A stretch of DNA of 64,000 bases from Ureibacillus sp. FSL W7-1570 (GCF_038593265.1 NZ_CP151979.1:620001-684000), one strand, 5' to 3'; shown: positions 1 to 8,263, counted from the stretch's first letter. A program made the numbers and translations. The notes: generated by a model from the sequence alone, not told the origin.

Positions 1-795
1 GGAAAAGCCGTACAAGCCGGGACAAGCCACTATTTAGGTACAAAATTCGCAGAAGCGTTCAACATTAAATATTTGAACCGTGAAAACAAACACGTTCATG
101 TTCATACAACTTCATGGGGTACGTCAACACGTTTGATCGGTTCGGTCATTATGGTGCATGGGGATGAAAAAGGATTGGTTCTTCCTCCAAAAATTGCACC
201 GACACAAGTGATCTTAATTCCTGTCGGCCCATGGAAAAAAACGCCTGCCATCATCGAAAAATTGGAAGAAATCCAAAAAGCTTTAAAAGAAAAAGGAATT
301 CGTGTACGCATCGACGATTCAGACCAATCTCCAGGATTTAAATTCAATGAATGGGAATTAAAAGGAGTGCCAGTCCGTATTGAACTTGGACCTCGCGATT
401 TGGAAAACAATCAAGTCATCTTGAAAGCCCGCGATGAAGATGAAAAAATCACTGTTTCCATTGAATCCGTTGTGGAAGCGGTGGAAAAAGAATTGGAAAC
501 AATGCAACAACGTCTATATGAAAAAGCAAAAGCATTCCGCGATGCAAACTCTCATACAGATATTGATACATTAGACCAATTAAAAGAACATATCACAAAT
601 TGTGAGAAAAACGGTACGATCCCAGGTTGGATTCTTGGCGGTTGGTGCGGCGACGATGCATGTGAAGCGAAAGTGAAGGAAGAAACGAAATTCACATCGC
701 GCAATATTCCGTTTAATCCGCCAACAACGAAACATACTTGCATCACATGCGGAAAAGAAGCAAAACATACTGTTTGGTTCGGTAGAGCTTATTAA
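1..795 (+). CDS. proS: Prolyl-tRNA synthetase, C-terminal part (5' end outside window)
   Basis: Charges tRNA-Pro with proline in the cytoplasm. The frame is open from base 1 and reads GKAVQAGTSHYLGTKFAEAF, the class II motif region of the catalytic core, followed by the anticodon-binding domain (about residues 60-170 of the visible part). The end has two Cys pairs and finishes in WFGRAY. That short Cys-containing C-terminal domain, with no editing insertion visible, is the archaeal/eukaryotic-like (type 3) ProS layout found in some Bacillales beside or instead of the bacterial type. A rho-independent terminator follows directly, so this is the last gene of its transcript. Family assignment is confident; the N-terminal half is not visible. 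Confidence 0.93.
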   Translation, partial: GKAVQAGTSHYLGTKFAEAFNIKYLNRENKHVHVHTTSWGTSTRLIGSVIMVHGDEKGLVLPPKIAPTQVILIPVGPWKKTPAIIEKLEEIQKALKEKGIRVRIDDSDQSPGFKFNEWELKGVPVRIELGPRDLENNQVILKARDEDEKITVSIESVVEAVEKELETMQQRLYEKAKAFRDANSHTDIDTLDQLKEHITNCEKNGTIPGWILGGWCGDDACEAKVKEETKFTSRNIPFNPPTTKHTCITCGKEAKHTVWFGRAY

Positions 796-819
796 TTAAT
801 CTAACAAACTTCATCAAAG

Positions 820-857
820 AAAAGACTGTTGGAAAATATATCCAACAGTCTTTTTCA
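820..857 (+). terminator. Terminator of proS
   Basis: A 14-bp stem (AAAAGACTGTTGGA with TCCAACAGTCTTTT) around a 7-base loop is followed by a T run. It lies 25 bases after the proS stop codon. Confidence 0.85.
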
Positions 858-918
858 TTTTTCATCTTATTATGAAGGATTCATAAAGCGCACTTGCATG
901 TGAATTTTCACAAATACT

Positions 919-947
919 TTGCAAAATTTATTTGTCTATTATATATT
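919..947 (+). promoter_or_regulatory. Candidate sigma-A promoter of rtp
   Basis: TTGCAA at 919-924 and TATATT at 942-947 are separated by 17 bases. Transcription would start near 954, inside the Ter-like element that begins at 948, so RTP bound there would block its own promoter. Inferred from sequence only. Confidence 0.5.
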
Positions 948-977
948 CTAATTAAACATGGTTCTAATTAAACCATC
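946..977. promoter_or_regulatory. Candidate replication terminator (Ter) site upstream of rtp
   Basis: Two direct copies of TTCTAATTAAAC lie 16 bases apart (946-957 and 962-973). From memory, the B. subtilis Ter consensus is ACTAANWNNNCTATGTACYAAATNTTC. Starting at C948, about 14 of 21 informative positions agree, including CTAA, the central C, the GT, the following C-Y-A-A and the last C. RTP binds Ter as two dimers on adjacent half sites, which suits a 16-base repeat. The position, overlapping the rtp promoter, is as in B. subtilis. Binding and polarity are inferred. Confidence 0.5.
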
Positions 978-1056
978 TTGGACAAAAAATTCTCGCGCCA
1001 TGTATTTTCATAAAAACCTATCAATCCACGTACAGCACTTAAGGAGTTGTAAATGA

Positions 1057-1425
1057 ATGAGGAAGAATACCTTCATCATAAAACAGCGGGCTTTTTTGAA
1101 ACTGTACATGCTTCATGAAGCAGAGAAGGGAAGGCTGTATGGTCTTCAAATTCTTGAAAATCTGCAAAATTATTTTAAAGATCTTGGTTATAAACCGACC
1201 AAATCGGAAGTGTATAAATCCCTTCATGAGTTGCTGAAAGATGGATATGTCACGAGGGAACCGATAATTAAAGAAGGTGCAGAGATGCAAACATTGTATA
1301 TCTATCGAATTGGTGACCGGGAGAAAGTGAAAGCTTATAAAGATACGGTGAAAGCGGATCTTGACCGTTCGATTGCATTGCTTCAGCGAGCCCTTAAAGA
1401 TAACTATTCCCAAAAGAGGGGATAA
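1057..1425 (+). CDS. rtp: Replication termination protein (RTP) homologue
   Basis: RTP is a dimeric winged-helix protein that binds Ter sites and arrests replication forks in one direction. This 122-residue protein has the same length as B. subtilis RTP as recalled. It matches in the blocks KQRAFLKLYM (residues 9-18), RLYGLQILE, LGYKPTKSEVYKSLHELL (recognition helix and wing) and the C-terminal LDR...ALKDN dimerisation helix. The chosen ATG has AAGGAG 10 bases upstream; an ATG four bases earlier is in another frame and soon closes. A PadR-type regulator has the same fold, but the RTP-specific KQRAFLKLYM and SEVYKSLHELL blocks favour RTP. It stands alone between proS and convergent serC. Confidence 0.88.
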   Translation: MRKNTFIIKQRAFLKLYMLHEAEKGRLYGLQILENLQNYFKDLGYKPTKSEVYKSLHELLKDGYVTREPIIKEGAEMQTLYIYRIGDREKVKAYKDTVKADLDRSIALLQRALKDNYSQKRG

Positions 1426-1480
1426 AATTTTCTTTTTTTAACATTTCAGGTTCTGATTGGTTTGCCGATTCGATAAAAAA

Positions 1481-1506
1481 AGAGGCATCAATCATTGATG
1501 CCCCTT
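1481..1506. terminator. Bidirectional terminator between rtp and serC
   Basis: A near-perfect stem (AGGCATCAAT with ATTGATGCC) is flanked by A and T runs. It can stop transcription of rtp and of convergent serC. Confidence 0.75.
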
Positions 1507-1516
1507 TGTCATTCTT

Positions 1517-2620
1517 TTATTGATGTTTCTTTTGGAAATCGTACATGAAATCTCTTAAAGCGATGCAAGCTTCCACAGGCACAGCGTTGTAAGTTGAAGC
1601 ACGGCATCCTCCAACGGAACGGTGGCCGTTTAGTCCTACGAAACCAGCCGCTTTTGCTTCAGCCAGGAATTGTTTTTCCAATTCTTCATCAGCCAAACGG
1701 AATGTGATGTTCATAAGTGAACGGCTGTTTGGTTCTGCATGTCCTTTGTAGAATCCGTTGCTTTCATCGATCACATCATAAATATATTTCGCTTTCTCCA
1801 CATTGCGTTGTTGAATGGCTTCAAGGCCGCCTTGTTCTTCAACCCAACGCAACACTTCGCCCAACATATAAATGCCGAATGTTGGAGGAGTATTGTATAA
1901 AGAGTTTTTATCTGCATGTGTTTTATATTTTAACATTGTCGGAATATCTGTATTTGCTTTTTCAATCAAGTCTTTGCGGATAATGACTACAGTAACCCCG
2001 GATGGTCCAAGATTTTTTTGGGCTCCCGCATAAATGATGCCGAACTGGTTTACATCGATTGGGCGGGATAAAATGTCACTGGACATATCTGCAACCAATG
2101 GAACATCTCCGGTATTAGGGAATTCTTTCCATTCAGTGCCGTAAATAGTATTATTGGAAGTAATATGAACATAAGCATCGTCCGCATTGAATTGAATTTC
2201 ATCCAGGTTCGGAATATTGCGATATTCATTTTCTTTCGTGCTTGCTGCTACCACTGCATTACCAAAAAGTTTTGCTTCTTTATGAGCTTTTTCTGACCAA
2301 GAACCAGTCAACACATAGCTTGCTGTTTTGTCTTTTGTCAAAAAGTTCATTGGCACCATTGCAAATTGCAAGCTTGCCCCGCCTTGCAAGAAGAGCACGT
2401 CATAGTTGTCTGGAACGGATAAGATTTTTTTCAATCGGTTGATTGCATTGTTATGAACTTCATCATAGTCTTTGCTGCGGTGGCTCATTTCCATAATGGA
2501 CATGCCTGATCCATTAAAGTCTACCAATTCTTTTTGAGCTCTTTCCAATACTTCAAGAGGTAATGCGGATGGTCCTGCATTAAAATTGTATGCACGTTTA
2601 TTTGTACTCACTTCAAACAC
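1517..2620 (-). CDS. serC: Phosphoserine aminotransferase
   Basis: Converts 3-phosphohydroxypyruvate plus glutamate to phosphoserine, the second step of serine synthesis. The 367-residue length is normal for the family. The N terminus RAYNFNAGPSALP is the SerC signature, and the PLP-binding lysine lies in AGAQKNLGPSGV (about residue 198). The C-terminal GHRSVGGCRASTYNAV is the conserved substrate-binding end. It is a single gene, convergent with rtp, and no other serine gene is beside it. Assignment is firm. Confidence 0.96.
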   Translation of the reverse strand: MFEVSTNKRAYNFNAGPSALPLEVLERAQKELVDFNGSGMSIMEMSHRSKDYDEVHNNAINRLKKILSVPDNYDVLFLQGGASLQFAMVPMNFLTKDKTASYVLTGSWSEKAHKEAKLFGNAVVAASTKENEYRNIPNLDEIQFNADDAYVHITSNNTIYGTEWKEFPNTGDVPLVADMSSDILSRPIDVNQFGIIYAGAQKNLGPSGVTVVIIRKDLIEKANTDIPTMLKYKTHADKNSLYNTPPTFGIYMLGEVLRWVEEQGGLEAIQQRNVEKAKYIYDVIDESNGFYKGHAEPNSRSLMNITFRLADEELEKQFLAEAKAAGFVGLNGHRSVGGCRASTYNAVPVEACIALRDFMYDFQKKHQ

Positions 2621-2808
2621 TCCTTGAATATTTCAATATATTTTGATTATATACTCTTTTTTTGAAAATCGAACAATATTTTTAAAAGAAATAGTGAAAA
2701 TTTCCGAATTCCATAAAATTCGTGCCGATTTCACTGAAAAACTTACGGTTTTTACAAATGCCACATTTTATTTATTAGGATAACAAACGATTTGTAAAGG
2801 GGAATAGT

Positions 2809-3378
2809 ATGGCCAGTTATTACGAAAAAAATAAAGAACATGGGATGAAGTATTTAAGAGAATTGGTACCGGAACCATTCAAAGCATTTGCCCAATTCGA
2901 CAGAAAGGTGTTTAAACCGGGAGCTTTGACGAAGAAGGAAAAGGAAATACTTGCTGTCGCCATTGCCCACGCAACAAAGTGTCCTTATTGCATTGATGTT
3001 CATACAAAAAAAGCGAAAAGAGCAGGTGCAAGCCTGGAAGAACTGGTGGAAGCCGTGTTTGTGGTTTCCGCAATGGAAGCGGGAGTTGCCGCAAATTCCA
3101 ATGAGATGAGAGACAATGGATTTTCTCAAGGATATACCGATTTTTCCCATAGTGTCCTGGAAGCGGGGCATTTAAGCCGGGCTTATAAAGAGTTAATTGC
3201 AGCTGCAGTGGCATTTGCAATCCAATGTCCCGGTTTGGCCGATCGCCATATGAAAAATTCTATGGAACTTGGAATCACCAATGAACAATTGGATGAAGCG
3301 ATTTCCGTTGCCTCCGCCTTAAAGGCGGGAAGCGCTTATGCACATTTGTTGCAAGTACTGGACAGCTATATGGAGTAA
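2809..3378 (+). CDS. AhpD/carboxymuconolactone decarboxylase-fold protein, tandem domains
   Basis: This family (YurZ/YdfG-like) is linked to peroxide or thiol redox chemistry. The 189-residue protein has two AhpD-fold repeats. The first carries the full redox motif CPYCIDVHTKKA (Cys, Cys and His, residues 63-72). The second has the parallel CPGLADRHMKNS but lacks the second Cys, so only one repeat looks redox-active. The start follows AAAGGGG closely. It is monocistronic, and a different AhpD-like protein lies 2.5 kb downstream. The substrate cannot be told from sequence. Confidence 0.8.
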   Translation: MASYYEKNKEHGMKYLRELVPEPFKAFAQFDRKVFKPGALTKKEKEILAVAIAHATKCPYCIDVHTKKAKRAGASLEELVEAVFVVSAMEAGVAANSNEMRDNGFSQGYTDFSHSVLEAGHLSRAYKELIAAAVAFAIQCPGLADRHMKNSMELGITNEQLDEAISVASALKAGSAYAHLLQVLDSYME

Positions 3379-3669
3379 GCATGTAATAATGGATGTCATT
3401 CACAACAGTTCCATGCGAAGACAAGTGATGGAATGGGGCACCGGACACCCCTGTTCCTCTTCCAAACAAATTATTTGGAATAAAATAGGGATGGATTATT
3501 GAAAAATTTAACAACTTTATCTTCATACTTTCTACAAAAAAAGAAACCATCCGCCTATGATCGTTAAATGGAACTGTATTCGCATATAAAGAAATATAGT
3601 AGCATCGATCAGTTTATATAAAAAGTGTGCCGCACGAAGTATATAAAAAATGGAAATGGGGGAAGTGCA

Positions 3670-3810
3670 ATGTCAATATTCGTATCCGTTTTGTTCTATG
3701 TCGTTCCAGCTTTGATGATCATTTGGTTTATGGTGAGTGTGGTTTCCGCATTAAGAAGAAAAAATAAAATTTTGGAAGCGATCTTGGAAGAAATGAAGAA
3801 GAAAAATTGA
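3670..3810 (+). CDS. Small single-pass membrane protein
   Basis: The 46-residue product has a hydrophobic segment (about residues 3-26), then a basic RRKNK and a charged tail ending EEMKKKN. This suggests an inner-membrane anchor with a cytoplasmic tail. The ATG at 3670 is preceded by TGGGGGAAG; upstream in-frame codons lack a ribosome site. I do not recognise a named family. It lies between the AhpD-like gene and the NRDE gene with its own spacing. Confidence 0.6.
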   Translation: MSIFVSVLFYVVPALMIIWFMVSVVSALRRKNKILEAILEEMKKKN

Positions 3811-3894
3811 ACCGGACTGCTATCATTCTTCTTTGGGAAATGGGACCAGCGATGATAAACTATTGATAGAAATAATGAAAAAAGGGTTGGGAGT

Positions 3895-4662
3895 ATGTGT
3901 TTAATTCATTTTCAATATGGGGAACATCCAATATTTCAATTAATCGTTGTAGCAAATCGGGATGAAATTTATGACCGTCCGGCGGAACCTGCCCATTTTT
4001 GGGAGGATGAACCGGAGATTCTGGCGGGAAGGGACCTGCTTGAAATGGGCACGTGGCTGGGAATATCAAAAAACGGACGATTCGCAGCCTTAACGAATTT
4101 CCGCGATCCGTCTTTACCAAAAAGACCGCGTTCCCGTGGGGAAATTGTGAGAAATTTTTTGAAAGAATCCGTTCATCCAAGCGAGTTTATTGATGAATTG
4201 GCAAAAATGAAAGATTGTTATGGAGGATTTAACGTAATCGTCGGAGATCAAAACCGTTTAATGCATTATAATAATATTTTTGATGAAAAAAATGAGATTT
4301 TCCCCGGCGTCCATAGTGTCAGCAATCATACATTAAATACTCCATGGCCGAAAGTGGTGAAAGGGAAAAAACGAATGGTTGAATATTTGAAAAATAATCC
4401 TGGACAAGTGGATATTGATGAATTATTTGAAATTGTCATGGATCGTGAAATCGCACCGGATGAAGAGTTGCCAGATACAGGTGTCGGTTTGGAAATGGAG
4501 AGAAATTTATCCCCGGCGTTTATTCAATTGCCACACTACGGCACCCGTTGTTCAACAGTATTGTTGATTGATAGGGAAGGGAACGTCACTTTTGTAGAAA
4601 GAACTTTTAATAGCGGGCATTTTAAGTTTGAAAAAAGTTTTCGATTCAAAATACAAAAATGA
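3895..4662 (+). CDS. NRDE family protein (TANGO2-like)
   Basis: The 255-residue protein begins MCLIHFQY and contains VVANRDEIYDRPAEPAHFW, the signature (Asn-Arg-Asp-Glu) of the NRDE/TANGO2 family. The second residue Cys would be an N-terminal nucleophile after Met removal, as proposed for Ntn-like folds in this family. Further conserved parts are GRDL..GTWLGISKNGRFAALTNFRD and HYGTRCSTVLLID near the end. The bacterial function is not established. It is translated from GGGTTGGGAG-ATG. Confidence 0.85.
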   Translation: MCLIHFQYGEHPIFQLIVVANRDEIYDRPAEPAHFWEDEPEILAGRDLLEMGTWLGISKNGRFAALTNFRDPSLPKRPRSRGEIVRNFLKESVHPSEFIDELAKMKDCYGGFNVIVGDQNRLMHYNNIFDEKNEIFPGVHSVSNHTLNTPWPKVVKGKKRMVEYLKNNPGQVDIDELFEIVMDREIAPDEELPDTGVGLEMERNLSPAFIQLPHYGTRCSTVLLIDREGNVTFVERTFNSGHFKFEKSFRFKIQK

Positions 4663-4693
4663 TAAAAATTATAGAAATTATGCTATTGTCCTG

Positions 4694-4721
4694 ACACCCT
4701 CCTTTATAAAAGCATACACTA
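4694..4721 (+). promoter_or_regulatory. Candidate sigma-K promoter of yjcZ-like gene
   Basis: ACA at 4694-4696 and GCATACACTA at 4712-4721 match the mother-cell sigma-K pattern (AC, 16 bases, CATANNNTA). The same -10 also fits sigma-E. Late sporulation expression is inferred. Confidence 0.55.
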
Positions 4722-4750
4722 GAGTACCATCAATGAGGGAGGGATTATTC

Positions 4751-4861
4751 ATGGGCTATGGCTATGGAGGATACAGCTATTGTGGAAACAGCTTTGCGTT
4801 AATCGTTGTATTGTTCATCCTTTTAATCATTGTAGGTACACATTTTAAATATTCGTGTTAA
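4751..4861 (+). CDS. YjcZ-family sporulation protein
   Basis: The 36-residue product begins MGYGYGGYSYCGNSF and continues as a hydrophobic helix ALIVVLFILLIIVGTHF. This Gly/Tyr-rich head plus single membrane helix is the hallmark of the small YjcZ-type spore proteins of Bacillales. The ATG at 4751 is preceded by GAGGGAGGG; the longer upstream reading frame runs back into the NRDE gene and has no start signal. A sigma-K-like promoter and a strong terminator frame it as a one-gene unit. Confidence 0.82.
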   Translation: MGYGYGGYSYCGNSFALIVVLFILLIIVGTHFKYSC

Positions 4862-4871
4862 TTCACCATGT

Positions 4872-4920
4872 AAAACTGATTCTAAAGGATTTCTTCTTTA
4901 GAATCAGTTTTATTTTTTTT
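4872..4920 (+). terminator. Terminator after yjcZ-like gene
   Basis: A perfect 16-bp stem (AAAACTGATTCTAAAG with CTTTAGAATCAGTTTT) around an 8-base loop is followed by a T run. Confidence 0.9.
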
Positions 4921-5056
4921 GATACGAACAGATTCTAAAGCGCATCGTGCAAGAATAAATAGAATTGAACCTTTGAATATGAATCATTGACAAATTCATT
5001 GAAGGGATTCTATTTTTCATGGACAATATTCATAAAAAAGTAAAGGAGAAGAATGA

Positions 5057-5839
5057 ATGGATTTGGGTTTGCAAGATAAAGTTGCTCTCATCACCGGGGC
5101 AAGTAAAGGAATTGGGTTACATACGGCCCTCCAACTTGCCAAGGAGGGGGCAAAAGTGGCCATTTGCGGCCGCAATAAGGATTCATTGAAAGAAGCAAAG
5201 GAATGGATTCAGGGCCAAACCGGTAAGGAGATTCTTACGGTTGCAGCGGATGTGACAAAAGAAGAGGATTGCAAACGGTTGATTGAGGAGACGGTATCCC
5301 ACTATGGAAGATTAGATATTCTGGTGAACAATGCCGGCACATCCTCTGCCCATTCTTTTGAAGAAGTGGATTCCGAATTATGGCATGCGGATTTGAATTT
5401 AAAATTATTCGGTGCCATCCATTGCTCAAAATATGCACTTCCACATTTAAAAGAGAGTGGAGGTGGAGCAATCGTCAATGTGACTGCTTCCATTGCAAAA
5501 ACACCGGGTGAAAACAGCCTTCCGACAATGGTGAGCCGCTCTGCCGGTATGGCACTCACAAAAGCGATGAGCAAAGATTTAGGAAAATATAATATTCGAG
5601 TAAATACTGTATGTATTGGACTAATCCGAAGCAGACAAATCGAAGCGAAATGGAAGAGGGAAATGCCGGCTTCCACTTGGGAAGAATATTCGAGAGAAGT
5701 CGGAAAAAAGATTCCCCTTGGAAGAATCGGGGAAACGGATGAAGCGGCAAAAGTCATCACTTTTCTCGTTTCCGATGCCGCCTCTTACGTTACGGGCACT
5801 TCCATAAACATTGACGGTGGTTCAGCCGGAACATTGTAA
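5057..5839 (+). CDS. Short-chain dehydrogenase/reductase-like protein with altered active site
   Basis: The 260-residue protein has a Rossmann fold with TGASKGIGLH (residues 14-23), NNAG near 90 and a C-terminal SYVTGTSINIDGG typical of FabG-like SDRs. At the place of the catalytic Tyr-x-x-x-Lys it reads TMVSRSAGMALTK, so both the Tyr and the Lys appear replaced. From memory, a BKR-like SDR subgroup with an imperfect catalytic tetrad exists, and this protein looks like a member. It may bind NAD(P) without classical reductase chemistry. The start follows AAAGGAGAAGA. Confidence 0.8.
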   Translation: MDLGLQDKVALITGASKGIGLHTALQLAKEGAKVAICGRNKDSLKEAKEWIQGQTGKEILTVAADVTKEEDCKRLIEETVSHYGRLDILVNNAGTSSAHSFEEVDSELWHADLNLKLFGAIHCSKYALPHLKESGGGAIVNVTASIAKTPGENSLPTMVSRSAGMALTKAMSKDLGKYNIRVNTVCIGLIRSRQIEAKWKREMPASTWEEYSREVGKKIPLGRIGETDEAAKVITFLVSDAASYVTGTSINIDGGSAGTL

Positions 5840-5936
5840 GACCGCTTTTTATCTTTTTCCTCACGCTGTTCTAAAATATTATCCTTCATTCATATAAAAT
5901 AATATGAGAAAATTGATAGAAAAGTGGGGAAGAATG

Positions 5937-6527
5937 ATGGGTATGTATGATGAACAATGGTCTTATTTGGAAAAGCCGAAACTAGAAGAAATTCCGTCTG
6001 AGCTGCAAGCGTATTTTGAGGAAAACGTCCGTAAACAGGAAGAAAAATTGGGGGTTGTAAACACCTTATTCAATATTTTGCCTTTGAACCCCATCCAATT
6101 CAAAGCTTTCCTCGACTTCATGTATTCCTTGTTTAATACGAAAAACACGTACTTGGATTTGGTTGACAAAGAAATGATCGGTCTTGTTGTGTCTTCTGTG
6201 AATTGCTGCAATTATTGTTTGACCACTCATAGTGATACATTGAGAAGACTTACAGGAGATCCGGTATGGGTCGATACATTGACGTATAACTACAGAAGTG
6301 CAGAATTGACAAAAAAACAGCGGGCACTATGCGACTATGCATTCCGTGCGACAAAGTATCCGGATGAACTTACAACAAAAGAAGTGGATTTGCTGAGGGA
6401 AGCGGGGTTCAATGATCATGAAATCCTGGAAGCTGCCTTTGTTGTCGGTTTCTTTAATTACACGAATCGTTGGGTCAGCACAATTGGGGCGATACCAAAT
6501 CCGAAACATAATCAAAATCATCGTTAA
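5937..6527 (+). CDS. Peroxidase-related enzyme (AhpD-like, single CxxC)
   Basis: The product is about 196 residues. It contains NCCNYCLTTHSDTLRRLTGDP, the Cys-x-x-Cys-x-x-x-His redox centre of AhpD-like 'peroxidase-related' proteins, in an all-helical context. The C-terminal GFNDHEILEAAFVVGFFNYTNR is the conserved packing helix of the family. Several ATGs are possible (5934, 5937, 5943); GTGGGGA just upstream favours 5937. A terminator follows. It is unrelated in length and repeat structure to the two-domain AhpD-like protein at 2.8 kb. Confidence 0.78.
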   Translation: MGMYDEQWSYLEKPKLEEIPSELQAYFEENVRKQEEKLGVVNTLFNILPLNPIQFKAFLDFMYSLFNTKNTYLDLVDKEMIGLVVSSVNCCNYCLTTHSDTLRRLTGDPVWVDTLTYNYRSAELTKKQRALCDYAFRATKYPDELTTKEVDLLREAGFNDHEILEAAFVVGFFNYTNRWVSTIGAIPNPKHNQNHR

Positions 6528-6547
6528 ACCGTTTCTGTTTAAAATGT

Positions 6548-6576
6548 CCACGTTCGATGGGAACGTGGTCTTTTTT
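6548..6576 (+). terminator. Terminator after peroxidase-related gene
   Basis: Stem CCACGTTC with GAACGTGG followed by TCTTTTTTA. Confidence 0.8.
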
Positions 6577-6717
6577 ATCTGCCTAAGTTTTATGTTGTGG
6601 AAAGGATTTTTTCATGGGTAAAAATTGAAACTTTCTTTATCAATCAATCGTATGCTAACTATCGAAATTAGTGTAAACTATAAACAATAAATGACGCATG
6701 AAGAACGGAGGATTGCC

Positions 6718-7860
6718 ATGTCAGAAACGAAAAACCCGTTGTTTGAAGATTTGGATGCAAAATTGAATGAAGAAAAACATGAAATTGTTGAAGCGCCTCC
6801 ACAACTTGTAACGGAAGAAGAGATGTCTCAATTGCGTAAGCGGCAATTGGAATTGAAAAAAGATCCGGCTGTCCTCGCGCTTGCCGAAAAAATAGACGTC
6901 AAAAATCAAATCGCCGTTTTGGAATTCGGGAAGGAAACCGCAAATTCGATTTCCAAGTTTTCCGACCGGATGTTATCTTCCATAAAACAAAGCAAATTGG
7001 AAAAATCGAGCGAGTTGATCAATCATTTAAATAAAATCATGGCCCGCTTCGATCCGGAAGATTTTAAAGAAGAAAAGAAAGGATTTTTGGCGCGTCTTTT
7101 TGGAAAAGGAAAAGAGCAGCTTCAGAAGATTTTATCGAAATACGAATCGATGAATAAAGAGATCGATGCCATCTATCAAGAGATTACAAAATACGAGCAG
7201 GAAATGAAGAAAAATACGGTCGAACTTGAACAAATGTACGATCAAAATCTTGAATATTTCAAAACATTGAGTGAATATATCGCTGCGATCGAAGTAAAAG
7301 TGGAGGAGCTGAAACCGGAACTTGCCAATTTGGAAGCCCGTGCCAACGAAGGGGATCAGGAAGCGCTGATGGAACTGGAATCATTGCAGCGGGCAATCGA
7401 ATTGCTGGAACAGCGCCGCTACGATTTGGAAATGGCGCAACAAGTATCCTTCCAGGCAGCACCGCAAATCCGGTTAATGCAGCAGGGGAACAACCACTTG
7501 ATTGCCAAAATCAATTCCGCTTTTGTAACGACAATCCCTATTTTTAAACAGGGACTAATCCATGCCGTGACGATTCAACGTCAAAAATTGATTTCTGATT
7601 CGATGCAGGAATTGGATAAACGGACGAACGAAATGTTGATGAGAAACGCAGAAAATATCCGCCGCAACAGTGTGGATATCGCCCGCACGGCAAGTCAGCC
7701 GGGCATCAAGATTGAAACCCTTGAAAATACTTGGAGAACCATTTTGGCAGGCATTGAAGAAACAAAACAAATCCAGGCGGAAACCGTTCGAAACCGGGAA
7801 GAAGGAAGAAAGCGGCTTGAACAACTGCAAATTGAATATGAAAAATTGAAAAAAATGTAA
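6718..7860 (+). CDS. Toxic anion resistance (TelA/YceH) family protein
   Basis: The 380-residue cytosolic protein is mostly long charged helices. The order is an N-terminal Glu-rich part, a GFLARLFGKGKEQLQKIL segment (about residues 120-140), a coiled-coil region rich in E, Q and L, and the conserved QAAPQIRLMQQGN. This is the TelA family, linked in Bacillus to tellurite and cell-envelope stress resistance (YceH beside the TerD-type genes). Here no ter genes adjoin it. The ATG at 6718 follows CGGAGGATTGCC; the upstream in-frame ATG has no good ribosome site. A bidirectional terminator separates it from convergent cotD. Confidence 0.85.
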   Translation: MSETKNPLFEDLDAKLNEEKHEIVEAPPQLVTEEEMSQLRKRQLELKKDPAVLALAEKIDVKNQIAVLEFGKETANSISKFSDRMLSSIKQSKLEKSSELINHLNKIMARFDPEDFKEEKKGFLARLFGKGKEQLQKILSKYESMNKEIDAIYQEITKYEQEMKKNTVELEQMYDQNLEYFKTLSEYIAAIEVKVEELKPELANLEARANEGDQEALMELESLQRAIELLEQRRYDLEMAQQVSFQAAPQIRLMQQGNNHLIAKINSAFVTTIPIFKQGLIHAVTIQRQKLISDSMQELDKRTNEMLMRNAENIRRNSVDIARTASQPGIKIETLENTWRTILAGIEETKQIQAETVRNREEGRKRLEQLQIEYEKLKKM

Positions 7861-7910
7861 AAAAACAACTGCACCACGTTCAACAAAATGGTGGTGCAGT
7901 TGTTTTTTAA
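7861..7910. terminator. Bidirectional terminator between telA-like gene and cotD
   Basis: A stem of about 17 bp (AAAACAACTGCACCAC with GTGGTGCAGTTGTTTT) has A and T runs on either side, serving two converging genes. Confidence 0.88.
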
Positions 7911-8228
7911 TTAAAATCCGAATCTTCTTTGTTGCATTGGGAAACATTGCGGATTTGGATTTCGTGGATCGCCGAATTGCTGGGACATTTGGTAATATTC
8001 ATTCACTTCGGAATACGTTCTAGGAAAATAGTGTTGATGGTGATAGATATGCCGGTTGACAGTAGTTGTATGCACTGGATGAAAGTGTGGAACAATTGTA
8101 TTGAAAACGTTTGTTTTAACCACTTCTTGCGTTGGTGAAACTTGTGCAGGTGCAATCTGTGTTGGCATAATATTCGGTGGACAACAAATAGGTCTTGGTC
8201 TCATTTGATGATGTTTTCTACCATACAT
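7911..8228 (-). CDS. cotD: Spore coat protein CotD family
   Basis: The 105-residue protein is rich in His, Pro, Gln and Tyr. It has RPICCPPNIMPTQ near the N terminus and the family core TIVPHFHPVHTTTVNRHIYHHQHYFPRTYSEV, parallel to B. subtilis CotD as recalled. It should be an inner-coat protein of the endospore. The ATG is preceded by AAGGAGGTG. A sigma-K-like -10 lies upstream on the same strand. Confidence 0.88.
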   Translation of the reverse strand: MYGRKHHQMRPRPICCPPNIMPTQIAPAQVSPTQEVVKTNVFNTIVPHFHPVHTTTVNRHIYHHQHYFPRTYSEVNEYYQMSQQFGDPRNPNPQCFPMQQRRFGF

Positions 8229-8263
8229 TTATTTTCACCTCCTTGCAAATCACTGTTCATCAA

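Noticed and set aside
4628-4750. A longer version of the yjcZ frame.
   Set aside because: It begins inside the NRDE gene and has no ribosome site; the sigma-K-like promoter and GAGGGAGGG point to 4751.
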